From Lachnospira sp. UBA4346 (GTDB lineage Bacteria > Bacillota > Clostridia > Lachnospirales > Lachnospiraceae), in NCBI GenBank assembly GCA_002394205.1, contig DGTC01000033.1:1-12252 (forward strand): a DNA stretch of 12,252 nucleotides, written 5' to 3'. The notes beneath the pieces are model-generated. The model worked only from the letters and a program-made list of their open reading frames with translations. It made no database searches and was not told the DNA's origin. Below are positions 1 through 5,871 of the stretch, in pieces. Numbering within the stretch: position 1 is the first letter of the stretch; every line of letters begins with the position of its first letter. The position numbers and the translations under genes were made by a program.

Positions 1-127
1 AGAAATGCATCGGAGAATACCCTGAATGAAAGAAACCCAGCATGGCGAAAAATAATTTATTTTGAAAGTTCAACTTGTTTGAGCCGTAGGCAAGTTTGAG
101 ATTTTTATCAAAATTCATCATTTCAGT
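1..127. repeat. Interspersed repeat, copy A (truncated)
   Basis: Position 1 matches position 212 of copy B, so the left part of this copy lies outside the window. The match runs through the GAAACCCAGCATGGCG block and the left hairpin arm TTTTGAAAGTTCAA (60-73). After the loop (78-90) it reads CAAG (91-94), which pairs perfectly with CTTG (74-77). The outer right arm found in copies B and C is degenerate here, and the last ~65 bases of the repeat are missing. This looks like a decayed copy lying in tandem with copy B, 16 bases to its right. No coding function is supported. Confidence 0.8.
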
Positions 128-143
128 AATTTATCCGAAAAAG

Positions 144-394
144 CAATCCAACAGGAGAACCACTACACCCCAACAGCCCCACGCCCAGAGGTTTGTGGCG
201 ATGCCGTAAGTAGAAATGCATCGGAGAGTACCCTGACTGAAAGAAACCCAGCATGGCGAAAAATAATTTATTTTGAAAGTTCAACCTGTTTGAGCCGTAG
301 GCGAGTTTTGAACTTTCAAAAAAATTCATTTTTCTAGCAGTGCGTCCGTACGTCACATATTCCCGTCTATCAATCAGGCAGAGTCCCTCCACAA
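144..394. repeat. Interspersed ~250-bp repeat, copy B (near full length)
   Basis: This copy aligns with copy C over its whole length with scattered substitutions and a net one-base indel; both begin CAATCCAACAGG and end CCACAA. It holds a long hairpin with 14-base perfect arms, TTTTGAAAGTTCAA (271-284) and TTGAACTTTCAAAA (308-321), around the conserved loop TTTGAGCCGTAGG. It also holds a smaller hairpin, CGATGC (199-204) with GCATCG (218-223). TTGTGG (193-198) and CCACAA (389-394) could pair to enclose both. The reverse strand shows an open frame, but the indel shifts that frame relative to copy C, so it is probably not coding. I see no clear terminal inverted repeats or target duplications. 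It could be a MITE-like element, a structured RNA or a transcription-ending repeat; the class is unknown. Confidence 0.9.
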
Positions 395-407
395 GTCAAA
401 CTTACTA

Positions 408-435
408 TTGCAATATTTTTTAAACTGTGTATAAT
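408..435 (+). promoter_or_regulatory. Sigma-A-like promoter of the Rpn-type gene
   Basis: A -35 box TTGCAA (408-413) and a consensus -10 box TATAAT (430-435) are separated by 16 bases. The promoter starts 14 bases after repeat B ends, so the gene does not need a promoter inside the repeat. Transcription would begin near 442. The ribosome binding site AAAGGAG is at 476-482. Confidence 0.65.
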
Positions 436-487
436 ATAAATTATAGAAATGAATTCAATTCTTAAAATATATAACAAAGGAGAATGA

Positions 488-1543
488 ATGACAGAAACAC
501 AAGTAAAACAAACATTGCTTGCAGCTGGAGAAGAAACACAGTATGATGAATGTATCAAAAAGATATTGGCAAATAAGAAAATTTTAGCTTATATCCTGCG
601 CAATACTGTGAAAGAATTCAAAGGAATGAATCCAGATGAAATCGCAGCATGTATTGAAGGAGAACCACAGATAAGTACCGTACCAATAGCAGGCGGACGA
701 ACAAACCAATTTTTTCATTCGGATTCAAAGAAAACAAATCAAAAACTGGAAAGAATGAAAGAACCTTACAACAAAAATCTTCCAGAAAATCAAACCATAT
801 CCGGTATGAATACCGAAGATTCCGAGATTGGCGAAGGGCTAATCCGATATGATATTATCTTTTACGTTAGAACAAAAGATGGCGTATCCCAAATTATTGT
901 TAATGTCGAGGCACAAAAAAACGAGCCAAATACATATGATATTCTAAATCGAGCAATCTTTTATACAAGTCGAATGATTTCATCCCAAAAGAACAGAGAT
1001 TTTGACAATATGCAGTATAATGATATGAAAGAGGTATATTCTATCTGGTTGTGCATGAATATGAAAGAACATAGTATCAATCATATATCTTTAACAGACA
1101 AGCAATTACTAGGACATTACCATTGGAAAGGCAATCTGGATATATTCAATATCGTCATGATCGGAATTGGGGAAAAACTTCTGGAGCAATCAGAGGAAAA
1201 TGAACTAAATAGATTATTAACAACATTACTGTCGCAAAATATCAAAGAACATGATAAACTAAGTATAATAGAAAAAGAATATGGAATCGTAACCGATGAT
1301 GGATTAACAGAGGAGGTGGAGCAGATGTGTAATTTAGGACAGGGACTATTAGAGAGAGGAATATCTCAAGGAATAGTAGAAGGCGAAGCACGTGGTCGAG
1401 AAGCCGGAATAGCAGAAGGAGAGACGCGTGAACGTGCCAAAATGATTCTCAAACTATATCAACTGGATTATTCTATCGAAGCAATTGCAGAAATTACAGA
1501 ATTGTCCGAAGAACAGGTGAAAGAAATCTTAGATATCCAATAG
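488..1543 (+). CDS. Rpn-family PD-(D/E)XK nuclease / transposase-like protein (PDDEXK_2 type)
   Basis: This is a predicted 351-residue protein of the Rpn/PDDEXK_2 group, DNA nucleases linked to recombination in E. coli (RpnA) and often labelled transposase. The N-terminal part carries the family-typical segment LAYILRNTVKEFKGMNP (32-48). The probable active-site core is D122 in RYDIIFYV followed by E141-x-Q143 in VNVEAQK, the D...ExQ arrangement of this family. The segment YDILNRAIFYTSRMISSQ (150-167) is also family-like. Glycine-spaced helix repeats (about 288-312) lead into a small helix-turn-helix-like end, YSIEAIAEITELSEEQVKEIL (328-348). The ATG follows AAAGGAG by 5 bases. The frame is intact. 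It sits alone between repeats B and C, which suggests accessory DNA. Family confidence is good; the biological role (mobility, defence or genome plasticity) is unknown. Confidence 0.85.
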   Translation: MTETQVKQTLLAAGEETQYDECIKKILANKKILAYILRNTVKEFKGMNPDEIAACIEGEPQISTVPIAGGRTNQFFHSDSKKTNQKLERMKEPYNKNLPENQTISGMNTEDSEIGEGLIRYDIIFYVRTKDGVSQIIVNVEAQKNEPNTYDILNRAIFYTSRMISSQKNRDFDNMQYNDMKEVYSIWLCMNMKEHSINHISLTDKQLLGHYHWKGNLDIFNIVMIGIGEKLLEQSEENELNRLLTTLLSQNIKEHDKLSIIEKEYGIVTDDGLTEEVEQMCNLGQGLLERGISQGIVEGEARGREAGIAEGETRERAKMILKLYQLDYSIEAIAEITELSEEQVKEILDIQ

Positions 1544-1657
1544 AAATATAGTGGTTCAAAAAGTTACAAAATAAATTATAAATAGAGAAAGAGATAATGT
1601 AGGAAAGAACAATGAAAAAAAGTTAGAACAGAATGTCTAATGAATGTGAGTTGTAAA

Positions 1658-1678
1658 ATAACTATGTTATCTTTTTTT
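1658..1678 (+). terminator. Weak candidate terminator after the Rpn-type gene
   Basis: A 5-base stem ATAAC/GTTAT with a 3-base loop is followed by C and seven T residues. The stem is short and AT-rich, so termination here is only possible. It lies ~115 bases after the stop codon, in an AT-rich stretch (1544-1770) with no other recognised feature. Confidence 0.3.
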
Positions 1679-1770
1679 GTATAGTATTCAAAGGATTTAC
1701 AATGATATCAGAAAATGCAAAAAATATTTCAAAAGGACCCTTGAAAGAACTTACAAACCATCATTAACAT

Positions 1771-2020
1771 CAATCCAACAGGATAACCAATACACCCCCA
1801 CAGCCACACGCTCAGAGGTTTGTGGCGATGCCGTAAGTAGAAATGCATCGGAGAATACCTGCCTGAAAGAAACCCAGCACGGCGAAAAATAATTTATTTT
1901 GAAAGTTCAACTTGTTTGAGCCGCAGGCGAGTTTTGAACTTTCAAAAAAATTCATTTTTCTAGCAGTGCGTCCGTCTGTCACGATTCCCCGTCCATCAAT
2001 CAGGCAGAGTGCATCCACAA
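1771..2020. repeat. Interspersed ~250-bp repeat, copy C (near full length)
   Basis: This is a direct-orientation copy of repeat B, starting CAATCCAACAGG and ending CCACAA. The long hairpin is fully kept: arms 1897-1910 and 1934-1947 are perfect complements, and the loop carries GCC-G-C-AGG in place of copy B's GCCGTAGG. The small hairpin CGATGC/GCATCG (1826-1831, 1845-1850) is also kept. CTGCCTGA (1859-1866) and TCAGGCAG (2000-2007) are perfect complements flanking the long hairpin. The repeat ends 8 bases beyond the stop codon of the convergent cell wall hydrolase gene, so its hairpin may serve as that gene's transcript end. Confidence 0.9.
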
Positions 2021-2028
2021 ACCGAAAC

Positions 2029-3231
2029 TTAATAAAAAATATGATCTCCAATTACCGTTCCATAATCATCTACGCCACTTCGATATACATGGAAGAAGAG
2101 CGCATCAATTACGATATTTCCATTTAAAACTTCCTCGGCAGCCTGCATACAGCTATCAGAAGCCCCCCTGGCTAATACAATCGCAAAACGACCGCTGGCA
2201 ACCGGAGAAAACTGTCCAGGGGCATATAATACACCGGACATTGTGTTTGGAAAACGACTACTGTTCATACGGTTAATAACAACACTGCCGACAGCGAGTT
2301 TGCCAATATATGGCTGATTTCCGGCTTCACATTCAATAATTGCTCCAAGCATGGCAACGTCAGAAGCATTATGAGCAGTAGGGGATGAATTCGAAGCAGC
2401 AGGAATATCATAAGAAACTCCGTCATTCATTGTTGTATTATTAGCGGCAGCACGGGCAGCAGCAGCTTGTCTGGCTGCTTCCGCTTCGGCCTGTTCCTGC
2501 GCAATTCTTTGCTTTTCTAATTCCTGTTCATATTGGAGCGCACGCTGTTCTGCTTCCGTCACATCAGCAGTTGCATTGTCAAGACGTGTCTGCATTTGTG
2601 CAACCAAGTTATTGAGATTGGCTGCTTCCGCATCAGCTTGTGTTTTTAGTGTATTTAAATCATTATAATCAGCAGTCAATGCAGCACTGGCATCTTTTTG
2701 TCTGGTATATGTATCATTTAAGACACCAAGCATGTTACGGTCATATTCAGATATTTGTCTTACATATTCTGTACGTGTCAGCAATTCAGACAGACTCGTA
2801 GAAGTAAGAAATAGTTCCATAAAATCAGCATTATCTTTTTCATACATAAATTGAATACGTAATTTCATAGCATCATACTGAGCAGCAATTTGAACAGACA
2901 AATCATTAATTTCCCCCTGAAGTGTATCAATTTCAGATTGCTTGGTGCGCATCTGTTCTTCAAGGGAAGCAATTCTTTGTCCGGTTGCATCTAACTGAGA
3001 ATTTAAATCTGACAGGTTGGAAGAAATAGAATGCTGTTCAGAACGCAGATTATTTAGCGTATCATTTGCACGATCTACGTCATCCTGAGTAACCGCAGAT
3101 GTAAGGGCTGTATTTGCCAATATGGTGGTGGCAGTCAAAACAATTGCACTGCCGATAGATAAGATGGTTCTTAATCTTCCATTTTTAGAAGAATTCTCTT
3201 TCGTATAAAAGAAATATTTTTGAAACATCAT
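2029..3231 (-). CDS. Secreted cell wall hydrolase: PcsB-type coiled coil plus SleB/CwlJ (Hydrolase_2) domain
   Basis: This predicted 400-residue exported protein cuts peptidoglycan. A basic N-terminus and a hydrophobic stretch (about 20-46, ending ANTALTSA) form a signal peptide. Residues ~48-263 are a long coiled coil with the PcsB/CwlO-type signature IQFMYEKDNADFMELFL followed by LSELLTRTEYV. An Ala/Asn/Ser-rich linker leads to a SleB-type domain (291-400) with IIECEAGNQPY, AVGSVVINRM, RFPNT, GQFSP and the family-typical end GTVIGDHIFY; E302 aligns with the catalytic glutamate of SleB. SleB itself is a germination lytic transglycosylase, but the coiled coil suggests a role in growing or dividing cells. 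I chose the ATG at 3231 because GGAG precedes it by 6 bases. Longer forms are possible (ATG 3243), but one starting at 3312 would overlap the -35 box. Confidence 0.85.
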   Translation of the reverse strand: MMFQKYFFYTKENSSKNGRLRTILSIGSAIVLTATTILANTALTSAVTQDDVDRANDTLNNLRSEQHSISSNLSDLNSQLDATGQRIASLEEQMRTKQSEIDTLQGEINDLSVQIAAQYDAMKLRIQFMYEKDNADFMELFLTSTSLSELLTRTEYVRQISEYDRNMLGVLNDTYTRQKDASAALTADYNDLNTLKTQADAEAANLNNLVAQMQTRLDNATADVTEAEQRALQYEQELEKQRIAQEQAEAEAARQAAAARAAANNTTMNDGVSYDIPAASNSSPTAHNASDVAMLGAIIECEAGNQPYIGKLAVGSVVINRMNSSRFPNTMSGVLYAPGQFSPVASGRFAIVLARGASDSCMQAAEEVLNGNIVIDALFFHVYRSGVDDYGTVIGDHIFY

Positions 3232-3283
3232 AAGAATCTCCATATATTTATTTCCTGTCATAAAAACAACAGGTTCTATTATT

Positions 3284-3312
3284 ATTGTAGAATGTTTGTT
3301 CGTGAAAAGCAA
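3284..3312 (-). promoter_or_regulatory. Sigma-A-like promoter of the cell wall hydrolase gene
   Basis: Read on the minus strand, TTGCTT (3307-3312) and TACAAT (3284-3289) are separated by 17 bases, a good vegetative promoter. Transcription would start near 3277, giving a leader of ~46 bases before the chosen start. The position argues against any start upstream of ~3277. The leader contains a CCTGT...ACAGG inverted repeat. Confidence 0.65.
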
Positions 3313-3405
3313 GAAAATATTGTGATTTCACCGATTCAAATCATTAATCAATATATGCAGTAAAGTACGAAAATATGACAATAACAAAATCTGATAAAAT
3401 TTTCA

Positions 3406-3434
3406 GTGCAAATTGTCGAAAAGTATGTTAAAAT
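3406..3434 (+). promoter_or_regulatory. Extended -10 promoter of the PHP phosphoesterase gene
   Basis: TGTTAAAAT (3426-3434) is a TGn-extended -10 element, with only a poor -35 match (GTGCAA) 17 bases upstream. A second TGATAAAAT (3392-3400) could be an alternative promoter. GTAAC (3436-3440) and GTTAC (3451-3455) form a small inverted repeat between the promoter and the ribosome binding site. Confidence 0.45.
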
Positions 3435-3472
3435 AGTAACGTTTGCGAAAAGTTACGAATTGGAGATGCAAA

Positions 3473-4195
3473 ATGGAACAGAACAGAACGTACAGAATAG
3501 ATACGCATATGCATACCATTGCAAGTGGACATGCATACAATACGATAGATGAAATGACGCGTAAGGCAAAAGAGATTGGAATGGACGCAATCTGTTTTAC
3601 AGAACATGCCCCAAAGATGCCTGGAAGTTGTGGAATATTATATTTTAATAATCTGCACGTGCTGCCGAAAGAAAAATATGGTGTTTCCCGTTTATTTGGA
3701 TGCGAAGCAAATATTATGAAGTTGGATGGAACGGTTGATATGCCGCAGAGTATGCTTGAGAAGATGGATATTGTAATTGCGAGTTTTCATACACCATGTA
3801 TACAGGCCAGTACCGTAGAACAGAATACAGCGGCATTAATCGAAGTAATGAAGAATCCATTTATTCATATTATAGGGCATCCGGATGATAGTCGATATGC
3901 AGTAGATATGGAAGCAGTTGTTTTGGCTGCAAAAGAGCACCATACCTTATTAGAGCTGAATAATACGTCATTGAAGCCGGATGGACCGAGACGTGGGGCA
4001 AGAGATAATGATTTGAAGATGTTATCATTGTGCAAAAAAGAAAATGTATGTATCACGTTGGGGAGTGATGCGCATATTGAAGAGGACATTGCGAATTTTA
4101 CGAGAGCAGTAGCGTTGCTCGAAGAAGTAGATTTTCCCAATAGACTGATTGCAAATACAGATTTTGAATTATTGCAGTCATATCTTCGGAAATAA
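3473..4195 (+). CDS. PHP-domain metal-dependent phosphoesterase, YcdX type
   Basis: This is a 240-residue PHP-fold phosphatase of the YcdX class, cytoplasmic, with a likely trinuclear metal site. All nine expected ligands are visible: H12 and H14 (DTHMH), H20, H45 (TEH), E78 (GCE), H106 (SFH), H136 (GHPDD), D199 and H201 (SDAH). Their spacing closely follows that of E. coli YcdX (H7, H9, H15, H40, E73, H101, H131, D192, H194). Related PHP proteins include histidinol phosphatases, but no histidine genes lie nearby, so the substrate is unknown. The ATG at 3473 is preceded by GGAG at 7 bases; an in-frame TTG at 3443 has no such site. The next gene, a YerC-type regulator, follows after 74 bases with its own promoter and no terminator between, so readthrough is possible. 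Confidence 0.88.
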   Translation: MEQNRTYRIDTHMHTIASGHAYNTIDEMTRKAKEIGMDAICFTEHAPKMPGSCGILYFNNLHVLPKEKYGVSRLFGCEANIMKLDGTVDMPQSMLEKMDIVIASFHTPCIQASTVEQNTAALIEVMKNPFIHIIGHPDDSRYAVDMEAVVLAAKEHHTLLELNNTSLKPDGPRRGARDNDLKMLSLCKKENVCITLGSDAHIEEDIANFTRAVALLEEVDFPNRLIANTDFELLQSYLRK

Positions 4196-4208
4196 GTATA
4201 CTTAGGTC

Positions 4209-4237
4209 TTTACTGTATGACTTTAGTGTGCTAAAAT
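4209..4237 (+). promoter_or_regulatory. Promoter of the yerC-like gene
   Basis: TTTACT (4209-4214), a 17-base spacer and TAAAAT (4232-4237), preceded by TGC to make an extended -10. It begins only 14 bases after the PHP gene ends. Confidence 0.55.
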
Positions 4238-4269
4238 TTAACCAGATTAAATATTGGAGTGTGAAAAAT

Positions 4270-4581
4270 ATGAATAGTAAATTAAAAACACCGGCAGTAG
4301 AATTGCTTTTTGATGCGATTTTAAGTTTGGAATCAAAAGAAGAATGTTATAACTTCTTTGAAGACGTGTGTACAATCAATGAACTGTTATCGTTGTCACA
4401 GAGATTCGAAGTTGCGAAAATGTTACGTGAAAAGAAGACATATCTTGATATTGCAGAAAAGACAGGTGCATCTACAGCAACGATTAGTCGTGTGAATCGT
4501 TCATTGAATTACGGTATGGACGGATACGATAACGTATTTAAGAAAATGGATCAAAAAGAAGCACATGATACAGAAGAATAA
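4270..4581 (+). CDS. yerC: YerC/YecD-family TrpR-like transcriptional regulator
   Basis: This is a 103-residue DNA-binding protein of the YerC/YecD family, which has the TrpR fold; the length matches the usual ~100 residues. The all-helical N-terminal part contains LLFDAILSLESKEECYNFFEDVCT (12-35) and the family-typical SLSQRFEVAKML. The helix-turn-helix lies at about 57-80 (TYLDIAEKTGASTATISRV). The C-terminus is short and charged. I chose the ATG at 4270, with GGAG 10 bases upstream, over an in-frame GTG at 4228 that lies between the start and the -10 box. TrpR itself responds to tryptophan, but no effector can be read here and no trp genes are near. In B. subtilis yerC also lies near pcrA. 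Confidence 0.88.
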   Translation: MNSKLKTPAVELLFDAILSLESKEECYNFFEDVCTINELLSLSQRFEVAKMLREKKTYLDIAEKTGASTATISRVNRSLNYGMDGYDNVFKKMDQKEAHDTEE

Positions 4582-4602
4582 GAATTATATTCAAAGTATA
4601 TG

Positions 4603-4664
4603 AAAAACCACGAATGTAAATCTCAGTAATAACTACAGAAATGAGATTTACATTCGTGGTTTTT
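4603..4664. terminator. Strong bidirectional terminator
   Basis: Arms 4603-4625 and 4642-4664 are a perfect 23-base complement (core CCACGAATGTAAATCTCA) with a 16-base loop. The right arm ends in a T run continued by GTCTT, and the left arm starts with five A residues, so both strands end in a U-tract. It lies between the convergent yerC and DUF1836 genes and serves both. Confidence 0.92.
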
Positions 4665-4700
4665 TGTCTTATAAATTGTTATGTGAATTTATAGGAAAAG

Positions 4701-5387
4701 TTATTTCGCTTCCTTTTCTGCTTTTTTCTTTTCCTTTTTTTCTTTCTTTTCTTTTTTCTCCTGCGCCTTTTTATCAACTGGTTCAGGGTTATGTCTTGCA
4801 GCAAAATCATCAATTAATGTTTCGATGAGATTTTTCTTCATATATACATCAAAACTTAAAGAGCAAATCAAAGTAAAAAATTGTAAGAATTCTTTTTCTT
4901 CGTCTGAAATATCTTTTAAATGTGCAAAAGAAGCATCAGAAGTTTCTGCGCGATTCATAATGTCTTTTGAAAGTGAACCGATTTGAGATTTGCACATTTC
5001 ATATACTTCTGTATAAATATCATCTAAGTTCGCACCGTCTTCCACATCAAAGAAATTTTCAGTCAATGGATCGAGGACTTTCTTAATATCGCTGATTGAT
5101 AAAATGCTCTTAAAGTAATAAATAAAAGCAAGAATATAAAGATGATCTTTTGAATATTTTTTCTTAACGGGTGCAGGTAATAAATCATTTTTCGTATAAT
5201 TATTAATCATTGTTTTGGTTAAAATTTTATCATCCGGATGGCGTTTCCCTTCCCGCAGATGTTCATCCATAAATGTAGTTACCTGATCCATATATAAATT
5301 AATATTCGGTAGTTCTGCTGGTTTGATATAATTTAGCTTGGCAAGTTTTTTCAGCATTTCTTTCACAAATTGAGTGTTGCTTTCCAT
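4701..5387 (-). CDS. DUF1836-family protein, putative MerR-like DNA-binding regulator
   Basis: This predicted 228-residue cytoplasmic protein belongs to DUF1836, a clostridial family with a winged-helix/MerR-like fold and no established function. The recognisable core is NINLYMDQVTTFMDEHL (28-44), then KILTKTMINNYTKNDLLPAPVKKKYSKDHL (54-83), the likely helix-turn-helix and wing, then IYYFKSILSISDIKKVL (89-105). The second half is helical. The last ~24 residues are a Lys/Glu run (KEKKEKKEKKKAEKEAK) of low complexity. I chose the ATG at 5387, preceded by GGAG at 6 bases; an in-frame ATG at 5408 has a weaker site and would add seven residues. It is a single-gene unit, convergent with yerC and divergent from pspA. 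Confidence 0.82.
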   Translation of the reverse strand: MESNTQFVKEMLKKLAKLNYIKPAELPNINLYMDQVTTFMDEHLREGKRHPDDKILTKTMINNYTKNDLLPAPVKKKYSKDHLYILAFIYYFKSILSISDIKKVLDPLTENFFDVEDGANLDDIYTEVYEMCKSQIGSLSKDIMNRAETSDASFAHLKDISDEEKEFLQFFTLICSLSFDVYMKKNLIETLIDDFAARHNPEPVDKKAQEKKEKKEKKEKKKAEKEAK

Positions 5388-5444
5388 AGTAGTCTCCATT
5401 CTAGCCATTTATATGACTTCTAGCTGTATGTGATAGGACACTTC

Positions 5445-5517
5445 CTGAGGGTTTATCATAAAAAATAAATGGAATTTTCTAAATTCAAAAACATTACATA
5501 ACAGGATGAACCCTCAG
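5445..5517. promoter_or_regulatory. Inverted repeat around the DUF1836 promoter (candidate operator pair)
   Basis: CTGAGGGTTTATC (5445-5457) and GATGAACCCTCAG (5505-5517) are 13-base inverted arms differing at one position (T/C). Their centres are 60 bases apart. The inner arm overlaps the -10 box and expected start point of the DUF1836 gene; the outer arm lies 21 bases upstream of its -35 box. This is a plausible looping or autoregulation operator; a long-loop hairpin is the alternative. Confidence 0.5.
5455..5483 (-). promoter_or_regulatory. Promoter of the DUF1836 gene
   Basis: On the minus strand, TTTAGA (5478-5483), a 17-base spacer and TATGAT (5455-5460). Transcription would start near 5448, inside the proximal arm of the inverted repeat. 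Confidence 0.5.
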
Positions 5518-5519
5518 AA

Positions 5520-5770
5520 AATGCATGTGATATTCTATTTAACGACAGTAAATATATTATGTTACATCGTGCTAATATACATATCACATTATATAGTATT
5601 TAAAACTAGATAGCAAGGTCTTATTTATTCTTTCATGACAATCAAGAGAAAACAATTTGTATTTGGGAGTAGAAAAACGATAAGAGGCAGTAACGTATAG
5701 AAATTCATATGTATTATTATGTAAAAAAATGGTATATTAAAGCTGTAAAAAACAGACAACATCATAAAAA
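5520..5770. other. AT-rich intergenic stretch, nothing recognised
   Basis: This lies between the divergent DUF1836 and pspA control regions. I find no convincing gene, RNA or repeat. A hydrophobic minus-strand frame here lacks a ribosome binding site and is explained by base composition. Confidence 0.5.
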
Positions 5771-5772
5771 GC

Positions 5773-5801
5773 GTGACAATTCTTAGTGCGTATTGTATAA
5801 T
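5773..5801 (+). promoter_or_regulatory. Sigma-A-like promoter of pspA-ydjI
   Basis: GTGACA (5773-5778), a 17-base spacer and a consensus TATAAT (5796-5801). Transcription would start near 5808, giving a ~64-base leader. This is a vegetative-type promoter; I do not see the AAC/CGT pair of a SigW-type stress promoter, unlike pspA of B. subtilis. Confidence 0.75.
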
Positions 5802-5844
5802 AGTTATCATAGAATACACGTTTCAGTGATGTATTTATGAAAGA

Positions 5845-5867
5845 GGGGCAGCACCCCGGAGGAGGAG
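5845..5867 (+). promoter_or_regulatory. Leader hairpin and triple GGAG ribosome binding site of pspA
   Basis: GGGG (5845-5848) and CCCC (5854-5857) can form a small GC hairpin that directly abuts the ribosome binding site GGAGGAGGAG (5858-5867), 4 bases before the ATG. Such a strong site suggests high translation. The hairpin could keep it open or partly mask it. Confidence 0.5.
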
Positions 5868-5871
5868 TATT

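Noticed and set aside
123..392. Minus-strand open frame of 89 codons over repeat B
   Set aside because: It lies within the repeat. A one-base indel between copies B and C changes the reading frame in the middle, so the protein is not conserved although the DNA is. No ribosome binding site was seen.
1..404. CRISPR-like array from the repeated blocks
   Set aside because: The repeated units are ~250 bases and not separated by regular unique spacers, and no cas gene is present.
144..2020. Composite transposon bounded by repeats B and C
   Set aside because: The repeats carry no transposase, no clear terminal inverted repeats and no target site duplication that I can see, so a transposon call is not supported.
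1812..2051. Minus-strand open frame of 79 codons over repeat C
   Set aside because: Same repeat shadow; it also runs into the end of the cell wall hydrolase gene and diverges in frame from the copy B version.
1677..2127. Plus-strand short frames across repeat C (1677-1892 and 1912-2127)
   Set aside because: They cross the repeat boundaries, have no ribosome binding site, and the second overlaps the hydrolase gene antisense.
3443..3472. Upstream TTG start for the PHP gene
   Set aside because: No ribosome binding site precedes it; GGAG lies 7 bases before the ATG at 3473, where the usual PHP N-terminus begins.
5625..5819. Minus-strand hydrophobic frame of 64 codons beside the pspA promoter
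   Set aside because: It starts with GTG without a ribosome binding site and overlaps the pspA promoter. The Phe/Leu/Ile-rich content follows from T-rich DNA.
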